Source: Agriterribacter humi | Lineage (GTDB): Bacteria; Bacteroidota; Bacteroidia; Chitinophagales; Chitinophagaceae | Assembly: GCF_009192765.1 (NCBI RefSeq) | Contig: NZ_VOHQ01000006.1 | Span: 124,001-188,000, forward strand | Direction of reading: 5' to 3' | Length of the DNA stretch: 64,000 nucleotides | Shown: one piece after another, positions 52,069 to 61,188 of the stretch | Layout: every line of letters begins with the position of its first letter | Numbering within the stretch: position 1 is the first letter of the stretch | Notes under the pieces: generated by a model | Told to the model about the DNA's origin: nothing | What the model saw: only the letters and a program-made list of their open reading frames with translations | Database searches by the model: none | Position numbers and translations under genes: made by a program

Positions 52069-53685
52069 TTACCAATCCTTGTTTTGTTCCAGGTTAGGAT
52101 TTTTTTCCAACTCCCTTTGTGGAATCGGCATAAAGTACATTTTTTCCTGGAATACACAGGGCACTCCGTCAACAGGTTTTACTTCATATGTATATGAGCC
52201 GTTATCGTGTTTGGTTATATACATGGCTCCAAATTGTTTTCCGTTCAATACCGATACTGCAGTTTTCCACCTTCTCAGGTCCCAGTATCTTTTTTGCTCG
52301 AAGCCTAATTCAATATATCTTTCATGTCTTATTTTTTCACGCATTTGTTCTTTTGTAAGTCCTGCAGGCAATTGATACGGACTGAGCCCGGCTCTTTCAC
52401 GAATTTTTTCCACAGCATCATATACCGTTTGATCCGGCGCAGCCAGGGTTTCATTTTTCGCTTCAGCATAATTAAGTAAAACTTCGGCAAACCTCAGCTC
52501 AATCCAGTTTTGATCGCTGCCACTGCCGCCATAATAGTCCTTGTTGGTTTCGTCGGTTCCTTTTCTCATTAAATAACCGGTTACTGTTTGATAAGGTATG
52601 TTAATACCATCTGCTCCACCAACGTAGGTATAAACGGGCAGTCCCTGGAATCCGAAAACGGACCCGTTGACGATCAATGTCGCATCAAAGCGGGGATCGC
52701 GGTCTGCATAAGGATCTGTGGGGTCGTAACCGGAAGTAGGATCATCAATGCTTTTACCATTCTTCATTTCAAAGGCATCAACAAATTCCTGTACAGGAGA
52801 GCGGCGTGAAGCATCCTGTCTTGATCTTGAATCGGGCATGGCCCATGAATCCCATCCATGTTCACGCAGCGTTTTCAGAAATTGCACACTGAAAATTTCC
52901 TCCTCATTGTTTTTATCCAGCATTATTCTCCTGAAGTTATCATGCAAACGGTATACGTTGCTTTCTATTACTTCTTTATTGATGGTTGCTGCGGTTTCCC
53001 AGCGGGCTGCTACATTATCGGGATTGTATAACGGGCTCGCCCAAAACAGCCATACTCTTCCCAGAAATGCCTTTGCAGAATGTTTATTAATCTTTCCTAC
53101 ATCAATAGAGCGATCTCCGTAGGTTTCCGGCAAAAGATCAATCGCTTCCTCCATTTCTTTAATGATAAACGCAAAGCTTTCATCGGTTGTAGCTCTTTTT
53201 ACAAACAAATCATCGTCGAGATTCTGGGGCTCTGTTATTATAGGTACTCCCCCGTATCGCTTCACCATATCGAAATACAGTTTGGCGCGCAAAAACTTAA
53301 CCTGCCCTGTCAGAGAAGATTTTTCCTCATCCTCCAGTACCGATTCATCTACTTTTGCAAGGAACATGTTTGTTCTTCTTACAGCTTCATAAGCCCAGTA
53401 GTCCATTGGATTGTTATCTGCAAACCATTGCCCCTGCACCACGTTTCGGGGTGCGCCACCCCAGAAATTCCTTGACTCATCGGTTATATTATCATAGAGG
53501 TCATGATCAAAAGAAGGAACATCAGCATATATATTGTTTACAAACAATTGAATCAGTGCCGGGTCATTAAATATTTTATCTTCCGGAATGGTGGTTTTTG
53601 ATTCACGGTCGAGGAAGTCTTTGTTGCACGAGCTTGTTGTGCAGCATGCGGCAATCAATAATGCTATTATATTTAATTTTTTCAT
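52069..53685 (-). CDS. SusD/RagB-family outer-membrane lipoprotein
   Basis: 538 residues. Lipoprotein signal (IALLIAACCTTSSC), then DRESKTTIPEDKIFNDPALI and other TPR-like helices typical of SusD; RAKLYFDMVKRYGGVPI near 135 and RHERYIELGFEQKRYWDLRR near 470 are diagnostic. SusD caps the SusC barrel and binds the polysaccharide or glycoside. It is 11 bp downstream of susC, as usual, so they form one transporter. Substrate cannot be predicted from this sequence alone. Confidence 0.95.
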   Translation of the reverse strand: MKKLNIIALLIAACCTTSSCNKDFLDRESKTTIPEDKIFNDPALIQLFVNNIYADVPSFDHDLYDNITDESRNFWGGAPRNVVQGQWFADNNPMDYWAYEAVRRTNMFLAKVDESVLEDEEKSSLTGQVKFLRAKLYFDMVKRYGGVPIITEPQNLDDDLFVKRATTDESFAFIIKEMEEAIDLLPETYGDRSIDVGKINKHSAKAFLGRVWLFWASPLYNPDNVAARWETAATINKEVIESNVYRLHDNFRRIMLDKNNEEEIFSVQFLKTLREHGWDSWAMPDSRSRQDASRRSPVQEFVDAFEMKNGKSIDDPTSGYDPTDPYADRDPRFDATLIVNGSVFGFQGLPVYTYVGGADGINIPYQTVTGYLMRKGTDETNKDYYGGSGSDQNWIELRFAEVLLNYAEAKNETLAAPDQTVYDAVEKIRERAGLSPYQLPAGLTKEQMREKIRHERYIELGFEQKRYWDLRRWKTAVSVLNGKQFGAMYITKHDNGSYTYEVKPVDGVPCVFQEKMYFMPIPQRELEKNPNLEQNKDW

Positions 53686-53696
53686 GAGTAGTAGGT

Positions 53697-56600
53697 TTAA
53701 AAGGTAAGATTAATACCCAGGTTTAAAGTGCGCTGCTGGGGATAGTATGCACCATCTGTATTTTCAATTTCCGGATCAAACATTTTCATCTTGTCAAACA
53801 GGAAGATGTTCGCCCCTGAAAAGTAAACACGGATAAGCTGAGCCCCTATTTTTTCGCTGGCAGATTTTGGGAACGTATAGCCGAAATCAATTGCTTTTAA
53901 CCGGATATAGCTGGCATCCCTCAGGTATAAGCTGGATTCAAGAGAATTGTTTGGGTGTTGGTTTTCCCATGGCCTGGGGTATTTCGCATCGCGATTCTCC
54001 GGTGTCCAGTAATCGAGCAGGTCTGCAAAATTATTGTGAGAACCTCCGTTAAAGAATGTTTTGGATCTGCCGTTCAGCAATTTCTTCATTTTTGACGCTC
54101 CCTGAAATAGAATGGACAGGTCAAAACCTTTATATGATCCGCCAAATGATAAGCCGCCTAATATTTTTGGAATATTATTATCCATTGAAATAATGGTTCT
54201 GTCATTTGCATCAATTTTTTTATCACCATTGATATCAGCATATTTAACATCACCTGCTTTTTGTCCGCCATTAAATTGAGGCAAATAATTCTGCACCTCT
54301 TCGTCTGACTGGAAGAATCCCAAGGCTTGATATCCTACTAAAAATCCCAGCGGGCGGCCTGTTTGCAGCAGGTAGTCCGGGATATTTGCAGGTTCATCCA
54401 GTAATATTACTTTACTCTTTGCAAAGCTTGCATTGGCTCTTACAAAATAGTTCAGGGCGCCGATATTGTTCTGGTGGGACAATGATATCTCGATCCCCTG
54501 GTTATCAACTTTTGCATAGTTCTCCGCAGGCAATGCAGCGCCAATGGTACCCGGAATGGATCGGATCCTGCTGAGCAGAATATTGGATGTGCGTTTATAA
54601 AAATAATCTATCTCGAATTGAAGCAACCTGTTCCAGAAAGAACCGTCTAAACCTATATCCAGGATAGATGCACTTTCCCAGGTCACTACAGGGTTAGGTA
54701 GTATGCCCGGTCGTACACTGGTGTAAGCGTTGGATCCTGAAATAATGGTGGATGAAAGGTTATATACCTGTTGGTACTGAAATGTAGGAACTCTACCGGA
54801 ATATACATTTCTATCGTTTCCTACTAATCCGTACGATGCCCTCAGCTTTAAATTGTCAAAGAAATCAAGGTTGCTGTTGTTCCTGAAAAAAGATTCTTCC
54901 GATATTTTCCAGCCTGCCGATACTGCCGGAAAGAATCCATATTTTTTGCTGGCGGGAAAGGCTACCGAACCATCACTCCTGAACGATCCTTCCAATAAAT
55001 AACGATTTCTGAAAGCATAATCAACCCTTGCTACAAAACTGCGCCTTCCGTCATTAAATGAGCTTCCGTTGGCGTCTTTTTGAACCTGGCCGCCATATAA
55101 CAATTCATCTAATCCAATAGCAGGAAAATTGGTTCTGAAACCGTAAAAGTTTTTTGATTTTGCATCAAACTGCTCGAAAAGGGCAATAGCCTTTACATCG
55201 TGTTCACCGAATGCCGCCTTGTAATTCAGGCTAGCATTTAAAGTAGTGGTATTGTAATCACTATAACTTTCTGTAAGTGCGGTTTTGCCATTCCATCCGC
55301 CAAATGGATATATTTCAAGGGTATTTCCATCGGCATCCTGCCTGTTCATAAAAATGGGAACCTGGTAAAATTTGGAAGTAAAGCCTTCCTTTCCAAAGGA
55401 AGCCCTGCCTGAAACGGACAAGCCGGTTATAAAAGGCAGCTCATGTTTTAAAGTAAGCGTAGCCTGTAAAACATCTGTTACGTTTCTTTGATATCCCGTT
55501 TTTATTTCTTCAACCGGATGCTGTTCACGGGTGTAAAAAATGGTTCCATCGGGATTATAGGTCCTGTCGAATGGATAGGCAGCCATAATATCACTGAATA
55601 TGGCTTCGGGCGAATAGGAGCTGCCGTTACTGTTCCTGCGGCTCGCATCAAGGTCTACAGAAACCGTAAAGTTTTTATTGATGCTGGCATCCACATTCGA
55701 ACGGATAGAATATCTTTTATAATTTAAATTATCATACAATCCGTTCTGGTTTAAATAGCCCGCAGCCATAAAGTATTTGACCATCTCTGTTCCCCCGGTA
55801 ACACTTACATTTTGCTGGGTTTGAAAAGCGCTTTTATTAAGTGTTAAGTCGTACCAGTCAATTTCAGGCTTGGTGCCCTGCTGTATTTCCGTCATTTCCT
55901 GGTCCGTAAAAGCCGGCTGTAACCCCATGTTTTGCCTGGCTACGTTTTTGGTAGTGGCGTATTGAAGTCCGGTCATTAATTTGGGGTAGGCCGTAGGATT
56001 TTGAATTCCTGCAAAACCGTTATACGATATGGTAGGTTTTCCCGTGCGCCCTCTTTTTGTGGTTACCAGTATTACACCGTTCGCCGCCCTTGATCCATAA
56101 ACAGCGGTTGCAGATGCATCCTTTAATATGGAAATGCTTTCAATTTCATTGGGATCAATCTGGTCGAAACTTCTCACGATCCCGTCAACAACGATCAAAG
56201 CGCTGTTATCTCCAAATGTGCTTACACCTCTTATTGTAATTTGAGATCCCGTTCCCGGCTTACCGTTGCCATTTACTGCTGTTATGCCCGGTAATCGTCC
56301 TGCAAGTGAGTTGGTAACATTTGTGGCAGACGATTTTACGAGGTCCTTACCATTAACGGAAGCTACAGATCCCGTAAGGTCTGTTTTCTTCTGGGTTCCG
56401 TATCCTACTACCACAATATCATCCAGTCCTGTTACTTCAGGCTCTAATATGATGCTTATGTTTGTTTGTGAGCCAACAGTTATTTTTTTTGATATAAATC
56501 CGATACTTGTAACCTCAAGTACAGCATTTTGCCCGTCAGGTATACTGAGCGTAAATCTTCCGTCAGCATCGGTTGTAGTGCCACCTGCTTGTCCGGTAAT

Positions 56601-57077
56601 GCTTACAGATACGCCCTGCAACGGATTCCCGTCTTTGTCTGTAACTGCTCCTTTTATCTCCACAGGTGGAGCTAAAACTTTCTCAGGAATGGTTTCTCTT
56701 TGAGCAACTTCCTTCCGGGGTTCTATTACAATTGTTTTGCCAACAATGGAATAGCCGAGGTTTTGATTGCTCAATGACAACGATAATACTTCCTCTAATG
56801 GAGCGTTTTTTACTTCCAGCGTTACTCTGTTAGCATTTTCAAGAATTTTGTAGTTACAAAATACCGTGTAACCAGTTTGCTTTTTTATTGCTGAAAATAC
56901 TTTTTTCAGCGAAACGTTTGTACCGGAAAAACTAACGTTTTGCGCATATCCCTCTGCATTTACCTGAATACAGGCCAGGAATAAAATAATTGCCGTCAAT
57001 TTTACTTGCATAAGCAATCTTTTTGGATTAAGTGCCAACCTGCTTAAATGGGTTCGGCAAAAAGCTTCTAAATTCAT
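53697..57077 (-). CDS. SusC/RagA-family TonB-linked outer-membrane protein with STN domain
   Basis: 1126 residues. After the signal (LLMQVKLTAIILFLACIQVNA), an STN (secretin/TonB short N-terminal) domain at about 50-125 is followed by a CarboxypepD-like domain, plug (TGSVASVNGKDLVKSSATN; SILKDASATAVYGSRAANGV) and barrel ending in LGINLTF. The STN domain is the mark of transporters that signal to an anti-sigma FecR, and the neighbouring FecR and sigma genes complete that circuit. It imports oligosaccharides or glycosides with SusD. Confidence 0.95.
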   Translation of the reverse strand: MNLEAFCRTHLSRLALNPKRLLMQVKLTAIILFLACIQVNAEGYAQNVSFSGTNVSLKKVFSAIKKQTGYTVFCNYKILENANRVTLEVKNAPLEEVLSLSLSNQNLGYSIVGKTIVIEPRKEVAQRETIPEKVLAPPVEIKGAVTDKDGNPLQGVSVSITGQAGGTTTDADGRFTLSIPDGQNAVLEVTSIGFISKKITVGSQTNISIILEPEVTGLDDIVVVGYGTQKKTDLTGSVASVNGKDLVKSSATNVTNSLAGRLPGITAVNGNGKPGTGSQITIRGVSTFGDNSALIVVDGIVRSFDQIDPNEIESISILKDASATAVYGSRAANGVILVTTKRGRTGKPTISYNGFAGIQNPTAYPKLMTGLQYATTKNVARQNMGLQPAFTDQEMTEIQQGTKPEIDWYDLTLNKSAFQTQQNVSVTGGTEMVKYFMAAGYLNQNGLYDNLNYKRYSIRSNVDASINKNFTVSVDLDASRRNSNGSSYSPEAIFSDIMAAYPFDRTYNPDGTIFYTREQHPVEEIKTGYQRNVTDVLQATLTLKHELPFITGLSVSGRASFGKEGFTSKFYQVPIFMNRQDADGNTLEIYPFGGWNGKTALTESYSDYNTTTLNASLNYKAAFGEHDVKAIALFEQFDAKSKNFYGFRTNFPAIGLDELLYGGQVQKDANGSSFNDGRRSFVARVDYAFRNRYLLEGSFRSDGSVAFPASKKYGFFPAVSAGWKISEESFFRNNSNLDFFDNLKLRASYGLVGNDRNVYSGRVPTFQYQQVYNLSSTIISGSNAYTSVRPGILPNPVVTWESASILDIGLDGSFWNRLLQFEIDYFYKRTSNILLSRIRSIPGTIGAALPAENYAKVDNQGIEISLSHQNNIGALNYFVRANASFAKSKVILLDEPANIPDYLLQTGRPLGFLVGYQALGFFQSDEEVQNYLPQFNGGQKAGDVKYADINGDKKIDANDRTIISMDNNIPKILGGLSFGGSYKGFDLSILFQGASKMKKLLNGRSKTFFNGGSHNNFADLLDYWTPENRDAKYPRPWENQHPNNSLESSLYLRDASYIRLKAIDFGYTFPKSASEKIGAQLIRVYFSGANIFLFDKMKMFDPEIENTDGAYYPQQRTLNLGINLTF

Positions 57078-57188
57078 AACTTTGTTTTAGTTTGGGTTAT
57101 AGAATACCTGTTACCCCTTTCGGGGGAAATAATTAGCCTTATTTTGGGTTAGCCCAGACTTCATCCTTCCTTCCCGGAAGAATGCTGC

Positions 57189-57213
57189 CAGGAAGTGGTT
57201 CCAACACTTCCTG
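57189..57213 (-). promoter_or_regulatory. Hairpin in the fecR-susC intergenic region
   Basis: CAGGAAGTG (57189-57197) / CACTTCCTG (57205-57213) is a perfect 9-bp stem, with CTTCCGGGAAG-like symmetry just 3' in minus orientation. No U-run follows on the minus strand. Possibly an mRNA processing or stability element separating regulatory from transport genes. Confidence 0.4.
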
Positions 57214-57281
57214 CTTTTATTTGGGTTAATACCAACTGCGTTGTTACTGACTTTATATTACCGATAAAATAGCTCTTCCAT

Positions 57282-58487
57282 TTATTTATCATTTCCTTTA
57301 ATAACTGTTACTTTTTTCCCTTCTATCCGAAACTTCAAGCCACTCATTTCCAAAACTTTTAAAACAGTTGACAAGGTAGCATCCCTTTGTATATCGCCCC
57401 AGTACTTGTCATCAGGCACAATCCCGTTTTCGTAATCCACTTCAATATCATACCATCGCGATAGTTGTTTCATCACTGTTTGTATATCTGTTTTATCATA
57501 GGTAAAGTATCCGTTTTTCCATGCTATTTCAGCTTCTACATTGGCGTTTTTTAGTATTTTGATTATTCCTTTTTTGTTTAATTGCGCCTGTTCGCCCGGC
57601 ATTAACTGTTTTTCTGAATCTCCTTTATTAAACGCTATGCTTCCTTCTATTAACGTGGTTTTTATAAGGGATTCATCTTCATAGGCGTTGATATTAAAAT
57701 GTGTGCCTGTTACTTTTATCGTTCCGCCATCATCGCCCGTGCCCGATAATATCTTCACTAAAAAGGGAACTTTTTCTTTTCCATTAGCAGCCTGCCGGGA
57801 AGCCACTTCAAAATATACTTCTCCTGATATTTCTACTGTTCTGCTGTTCTGTGTAAACCTTGCCGGGTAACGAATGGAAGACGCTGCATTGAGCCATACC
57901 CTTGTTCCATCTGAAAGCTGCAGTTTAAATTGTTTTGCCCGTGGTGTAGAAATAGTGTTGTATACCACTTCATTTGTGCTGCTGCTTTTAGAATCATAAA
58001 TGAGCTGACCTCCTTTATTAATCACTTTTACATCCGACTGGATTGCAAGCGTTCCGTTGCCCGCACTGTCTAATACTATTTTCTCGCCATTTGCCAGGGT
58101 AAGGATAGCGCCATTTTCACCTGGTTGTATATCATTGCCTGGTTGTGGATCCGGCTTATGTGTTAGCGTTTCTTTTTTTTCCGTACTCCTGAAAAACAGG
58201 CTATAGGCGCCGGCTCCCATTATCAAAATAATAGCAGCAGCCGCCACAAAATGGAAAACACGGAACCTCTTTTGTGGAATAACCGGAACAGCATCTGTTT
58301 CATCAATTTCTCTCCCGATGCGCATTTGCAGCGTTTCCTTAAATGTTTCCTTTTCCTGTGCTGTCCATTCCCATTGGCCTTCTTCAGCAAGGGAAGCAAG
58401 CCATTTTTCAATAACAAGCTTTTCCTCTTCTGTGCATAATCCCATCCTGTATCGTTGCAGTAGTTCCTTAGCTTGCTCTGTATTCAT
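57282..58487 (-). CDS. FecR-family anti-sigma factor
   Basis: 401 residues. The N-terminal cytoplasmic domain (1-75; LLQRYRMGLCTEEEKLVIEK) binds sigma, a membrane helix is at about 77-96 (FVAAAAIILIMGAGAYSLFF), and the periplasmic FecR domain has QLSDGTRVWLNAASSIRYPA and FKVTGTHFNINAYEDE-type text (IKVTGTHFNINAYEDES). The C-terminal DUF4974 part ends in FRIEGKKVTVIKGNDK. It receives the STN signal from SusC and controls the sigma factor encoded 293 bp upstream. Downstream is susC. Confidence 0.95.
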   Translation of the reverse strand: MNTEQAKELLQRYRMGLCTEEEKLVIEKWLASLAEEGQWEWTAQEKETFKETLQMRIGREIDETDAVPVIPQKRFRVFHFVAAAAIILIMGAGAYSLFFRSTEKKETLTHKPDPQPGNDIQPGENGAILTLANGEKIVLDSAGNGTLAIQSDVKVINKGGQLIYDSKSSSTNEVVYNTISTPRAKQFKLQLSDGTRVWLNAASSIRYPARFTQNSRTVEISGEVYFEVASRQAANGKEKVPFLVKILSGTGDDGGTIKVTGTHFNINAYEDESLIKTTLIEGSIAFNKGDSEKQLMPGEQAQLNKKGIIKILKNANVEAEIAWKNGYFTYDKTDIQTVMKQLSRWYDIEVDYENGIVPDDKYWGDIQRDATLSTVLKVLEMSGLKFRIEGKKVTVIKGNDK

Positions 58488-58780
58488 TAATATTTACTTT
58501 TAAATAAGGGACTAATGAGGAATCATATATATGTTCCATTTATAAGCCTTTGGTAGTAGATTGAAAAAAATAAAAATAAAAATGCCTGTAGAATTGAAAA
58601 GGGGAGCCAAATGATCAACAAATAGTACCTGAAACGCGCCAATAGTATGTGGAATTATTTTATCCGTATGTTGGATGAAACAAGGCAACCACCGGTATAA
58701 TGCATCAGTCTGTTTGATTGGCTTTGACTTTTGCCCGGTTGCAATAAATGTTCAGGTGTAATGTTATGTTATTTCTATAT

Positions 58781-59365
58781 CTATGCAAATAGAGAAAAAA
58801 GGAATATCAATACCATAATATCTGCGCTGCTCACTTCAGTTCTGATCAGCTTTAATGCGTTGCTTACCTGTTTTTTAACGGTGGTTTCCGCTATTCCCAA
58901 TCGTTTTGCAATTTCTTTATGAGAAAGATTTTCATGCCTGCTCAATACATATACTTCCTGCATTTTATGTGGCAGCCTGGCTACAACGCCTGCAAGCCTT
59001 GATTCAAGTTCCTGCAGTTCAAGTTTGTTCATAGCGGAGGTGTCTAAGTGCTCGTAGTATGCAGATAAAGCGTTTAAAAAACCCTGCTTATTGATGTTCT
59101 TTTCTATATAACGGATAGAGAGATTGCGAACGCTCTTTAAAAGATAGGCTTTCATGGAGCCTGAGAGGTTCAATTCATATCTTCTTTTCCAAATGGAAAC
59201 AAACACATCCTGCACAATATCACAGGTATCTTCGGGTGAGCGGGTTATTTTGAGTACATATAAGGACATTTGTTCCCAATAGCGATCGTATATTTCAGCG
59301 AAAGCCTGCTTATCATTCTTGCGGAGCAAGCTTAATAATTCCTCATCCGTTAAGTGCTGGTACAT
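58781..59365 (-). CDS. ECF RNA polymerase sigma-70 factor
   Basis: 194 residues. Region 2 (FAEIYDRYWEQMSLYVLKIT, DTCDIVQDVFVSIWKRR) and region 4 (RLPHKMQEVYVLSRHENLSH, KEIAKRLGIAETTVKKQVSN) are clear. The C-terminus has a hydrophobic stretch (DIMVLIFLFSLFA) after region 4, which is seen in Bacteroidota FecI-like factors. It directs transcription of the SusCD locus when FecR is signalled. No promoter for it was identified. Confidence 0.94.
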   Translation of the reverse strand: MYQHLTDEELLSLLRKNDKQAFAEIYDRYWEQMSLYVLKITRSPEDTCDIVQDVFVSIWKRRYELNLSGSMKAYLLKSVRNLSIRYIEKNINKQGFLNALSAYYEHLDTSAMNKLELQELESRLAGVVARLPHKMQEVYVLSRHENLSHKEIAKRLGIAETTVKKQVSNALKLIRTEVSSADIMVLIFLFSLFA

Positions 59366-59603
59366 GGCAGCGGCAATGTTAGATAAAATCGTTAAATGAA
59401 AAAAAATAAAATAGTGCTAAAATGTTTGTTGCAAATTGCTTCCGGCTGAAAGATAAAGGAAAGCTGTAAAATAAGTATCCTGTACATACATGGTTGCATG
59501 CAAAAGGTACAGTACTTGCAGACCTGAAATTAACGCGGTGCAGATTTTTGCTCCGCTTGTAATTTGTGAATCAATAATAGTTTATATACACGATGATATC
59601 TTT

Positions 59604-59813
59604 CTACTGTAACAATTTTAATAGTTCATCCTTCACCTTGTCATAATCATCCCCATGCTCACTCCATGGAACCGCTTCCGGCATAGAAACTTCACTTAAA
59701 GCCTTTGGAATTATTTTGTTGATGAGGTTTATAACTTTCTCTCTTCCCCATTTTTTTTCTGTCATTAACAGAATAAACCGTCCTGCCTCCAGTTGGCCTT
59801 TTGCTTCCGTAGC
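59604..59813 (-). pseudogene. In-frame 69-codon tail after the amidohydrolase stop
   Basis: Immediately after the TAG (59814-59816) that ends the amidohydrolase, the same frame runs 69 more sense codons to the next TAG (59604-59606): GQLEAGRFILLMTEKKWGRE, KVINLINKIIPKALSEVSMP, VPWSEHGDDYDKVKDELLKL. Composition is protein-like. It may be the remnant of another gene joined here, or the amidohydrolase may carry a nonsense change. No family recognised. Confidence 0.4.
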
Positions 59814-61166
59814 CTATTCATTGGAAGCAATCCAAACTCCATTGAGCATCACTTTTTCAATATCCCGCATGGCCTTAATATCAACCAATGGATTGCCCTT
59901 TATCATCACAAGATCTGCTATTTTCCCTTTTTCAATACTGCCAAGCCGGTCGTCAATCCTGAAATACCTGGCATTTTCAATTGTGGCACCCGTAATCACC
60001 CGGCCGTTGGGGATACCGCTTTCTACCCATAGCTCCATTTCCCGCTGATAGGCCCAACCCTCCTCCGCGTAAGGTATCATGGAATGAGAGCCAAGCACAA
60101 GGCGCACCCCGCCTTTACTTAATTTGGCCGTCATCGCCTTCATATTATTAAAGCCTGATAATTTTGCACTATCTATTGGGCCATTACCCGCCTGATATTC
60201 AAATGGACCTAAAGTGGGACTTACAAAAGTGCCTTTGCGCACTAAGTACCGGGTTAAACTATCCGCCGCAGCACTGTTAATATTGATATCCTTCCACATA
60301 TTATAACGCCCCGGCTTGCGAAAATTATTATCGGCCAACATTCCCTGTCGATATTTCTCTCCTTCTCTTTTAGGCAGGAGTGATAAACCAAATGAAGTAA
60401 TATGCTCCACTCCATCCAACCCCGCCTCAATGGCGATCATAGCTTCCGTAATTTCTAAGTGTGCGGTTACCGGGATACCGCGTTGATGAGCGGTACTGCA
60501 AATGGCTTGTATCATTCCGGGTGGAACCCTGAAATAAATTTTGAGGGCCGTTACACCCTGATCAGCCAGTGCGTTTACCTGTTGAATGGCTTCGTAATTA
60601 TCCCGCACTATATAGGCATCGTAAGGATAGGCGGGAGGAGGCATGTCGAAATGCGGGCCGGTTAAAAACAGACGGGGAATCTTTTTACCTGATTTCCTTT
60701 CCTCATCATAAGCTTCTATCCACGCGCCGGGATCGCGAATGGATGTTACGCCATGCTGAAGAAATTTCGCGGGGAGCCCTTTAGTCCTGTCTAAATGAAA
60801 ATGCGAATCAATAAATCCGGGTAGCAAATACATCCCACTGGCATCCGTAATTTCAGCAGCAGCGGGGATGGAAACATCACCCATCTTTCCTGCATATTGT
60901 ATTATTCCCTCTTTAATCAACACACAACCTTCGGTAAGCGGTTCGCCTCCCAATCCATTAATGATGGTTACGTTAATAATTGCTTTACTATTTGTTCCGG
61001 TTGATATTTCGCCTGCATTAATTTCAATAATCTGGTGTTTATTTTTCTTCGTTTGCGCAATGGTAATGCTGCAGCTACAAAGCATAAGGATGAAAGATGA
61101 TAACAGTGTGGTGTAAGTGCTCTTTTGATGTAGAAAAGAACTGGTAAAAAATTTGTTTGCTGTCAT
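59814..61166 (-). CDS. Amidohydrolase (imidazolonepropionase-like), secreted
   Basis: 450 residues with an N-terminal export signal. Metal-site motif DSHFHLDRT (near 117), Lys in TALKIYFRVP (near 212), His in PVTAHLEIT and GVEHITSFG: the amidohydrolase series in order. The usual metal Asp in the late 'GTDS'-like motif is replaced: LVLGSHSMIP. ADLVMIKGNPLVDIKAMRDI near the C-terminus is typical of the family's beta-sandwich. Activity may be altered by the missing Asp. It is 23 bp downstream of the Asp-box gene and upstream of the sigma factor, in the same direction. Confidence 0.85.
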   Translation of the reverse strand: MTANKFFTSSFLHQKSTYTTLLSSFILMLCSCSITIAQTKKNKHQIIEINAGEISTGTNSKAIINVTIINGLGGEPLTEGCVLIKEGIIQYAGKMGDVSIPAAAEITDASGMYLLPGFIDSHFHLDRTKGLPAKFLQHGVTSIRDPGAWIEAYDEERKSGKKIPRLFLTGPHFDMPPPAYPYDAYIVRDNYEAIQQVNALADQGVTALKIYFRVPPGMIQAICSTAHQRGIPVTAHLEITEAMIAIEAGLDGVEHITSFGLSLLPKREGEKYRQGMLADNNFRKPGRYNMWKDININSAAADSLTRYLVRKGTFVSPTLGPFEYQAGNGPIDSAKLSGFNNMKAMTAKLSKGGVRLVLGSHSMIPYAEEGWAYQREMELWVESGIPNGRVITGATIENARYFRIDDRLGSIEKGKIADLVMIKGNPLVDIKAMRDIEKVMLNGVWIASNE

Positions 61167-61188
61167 GAGCTATTAATTTTTTAAATTC

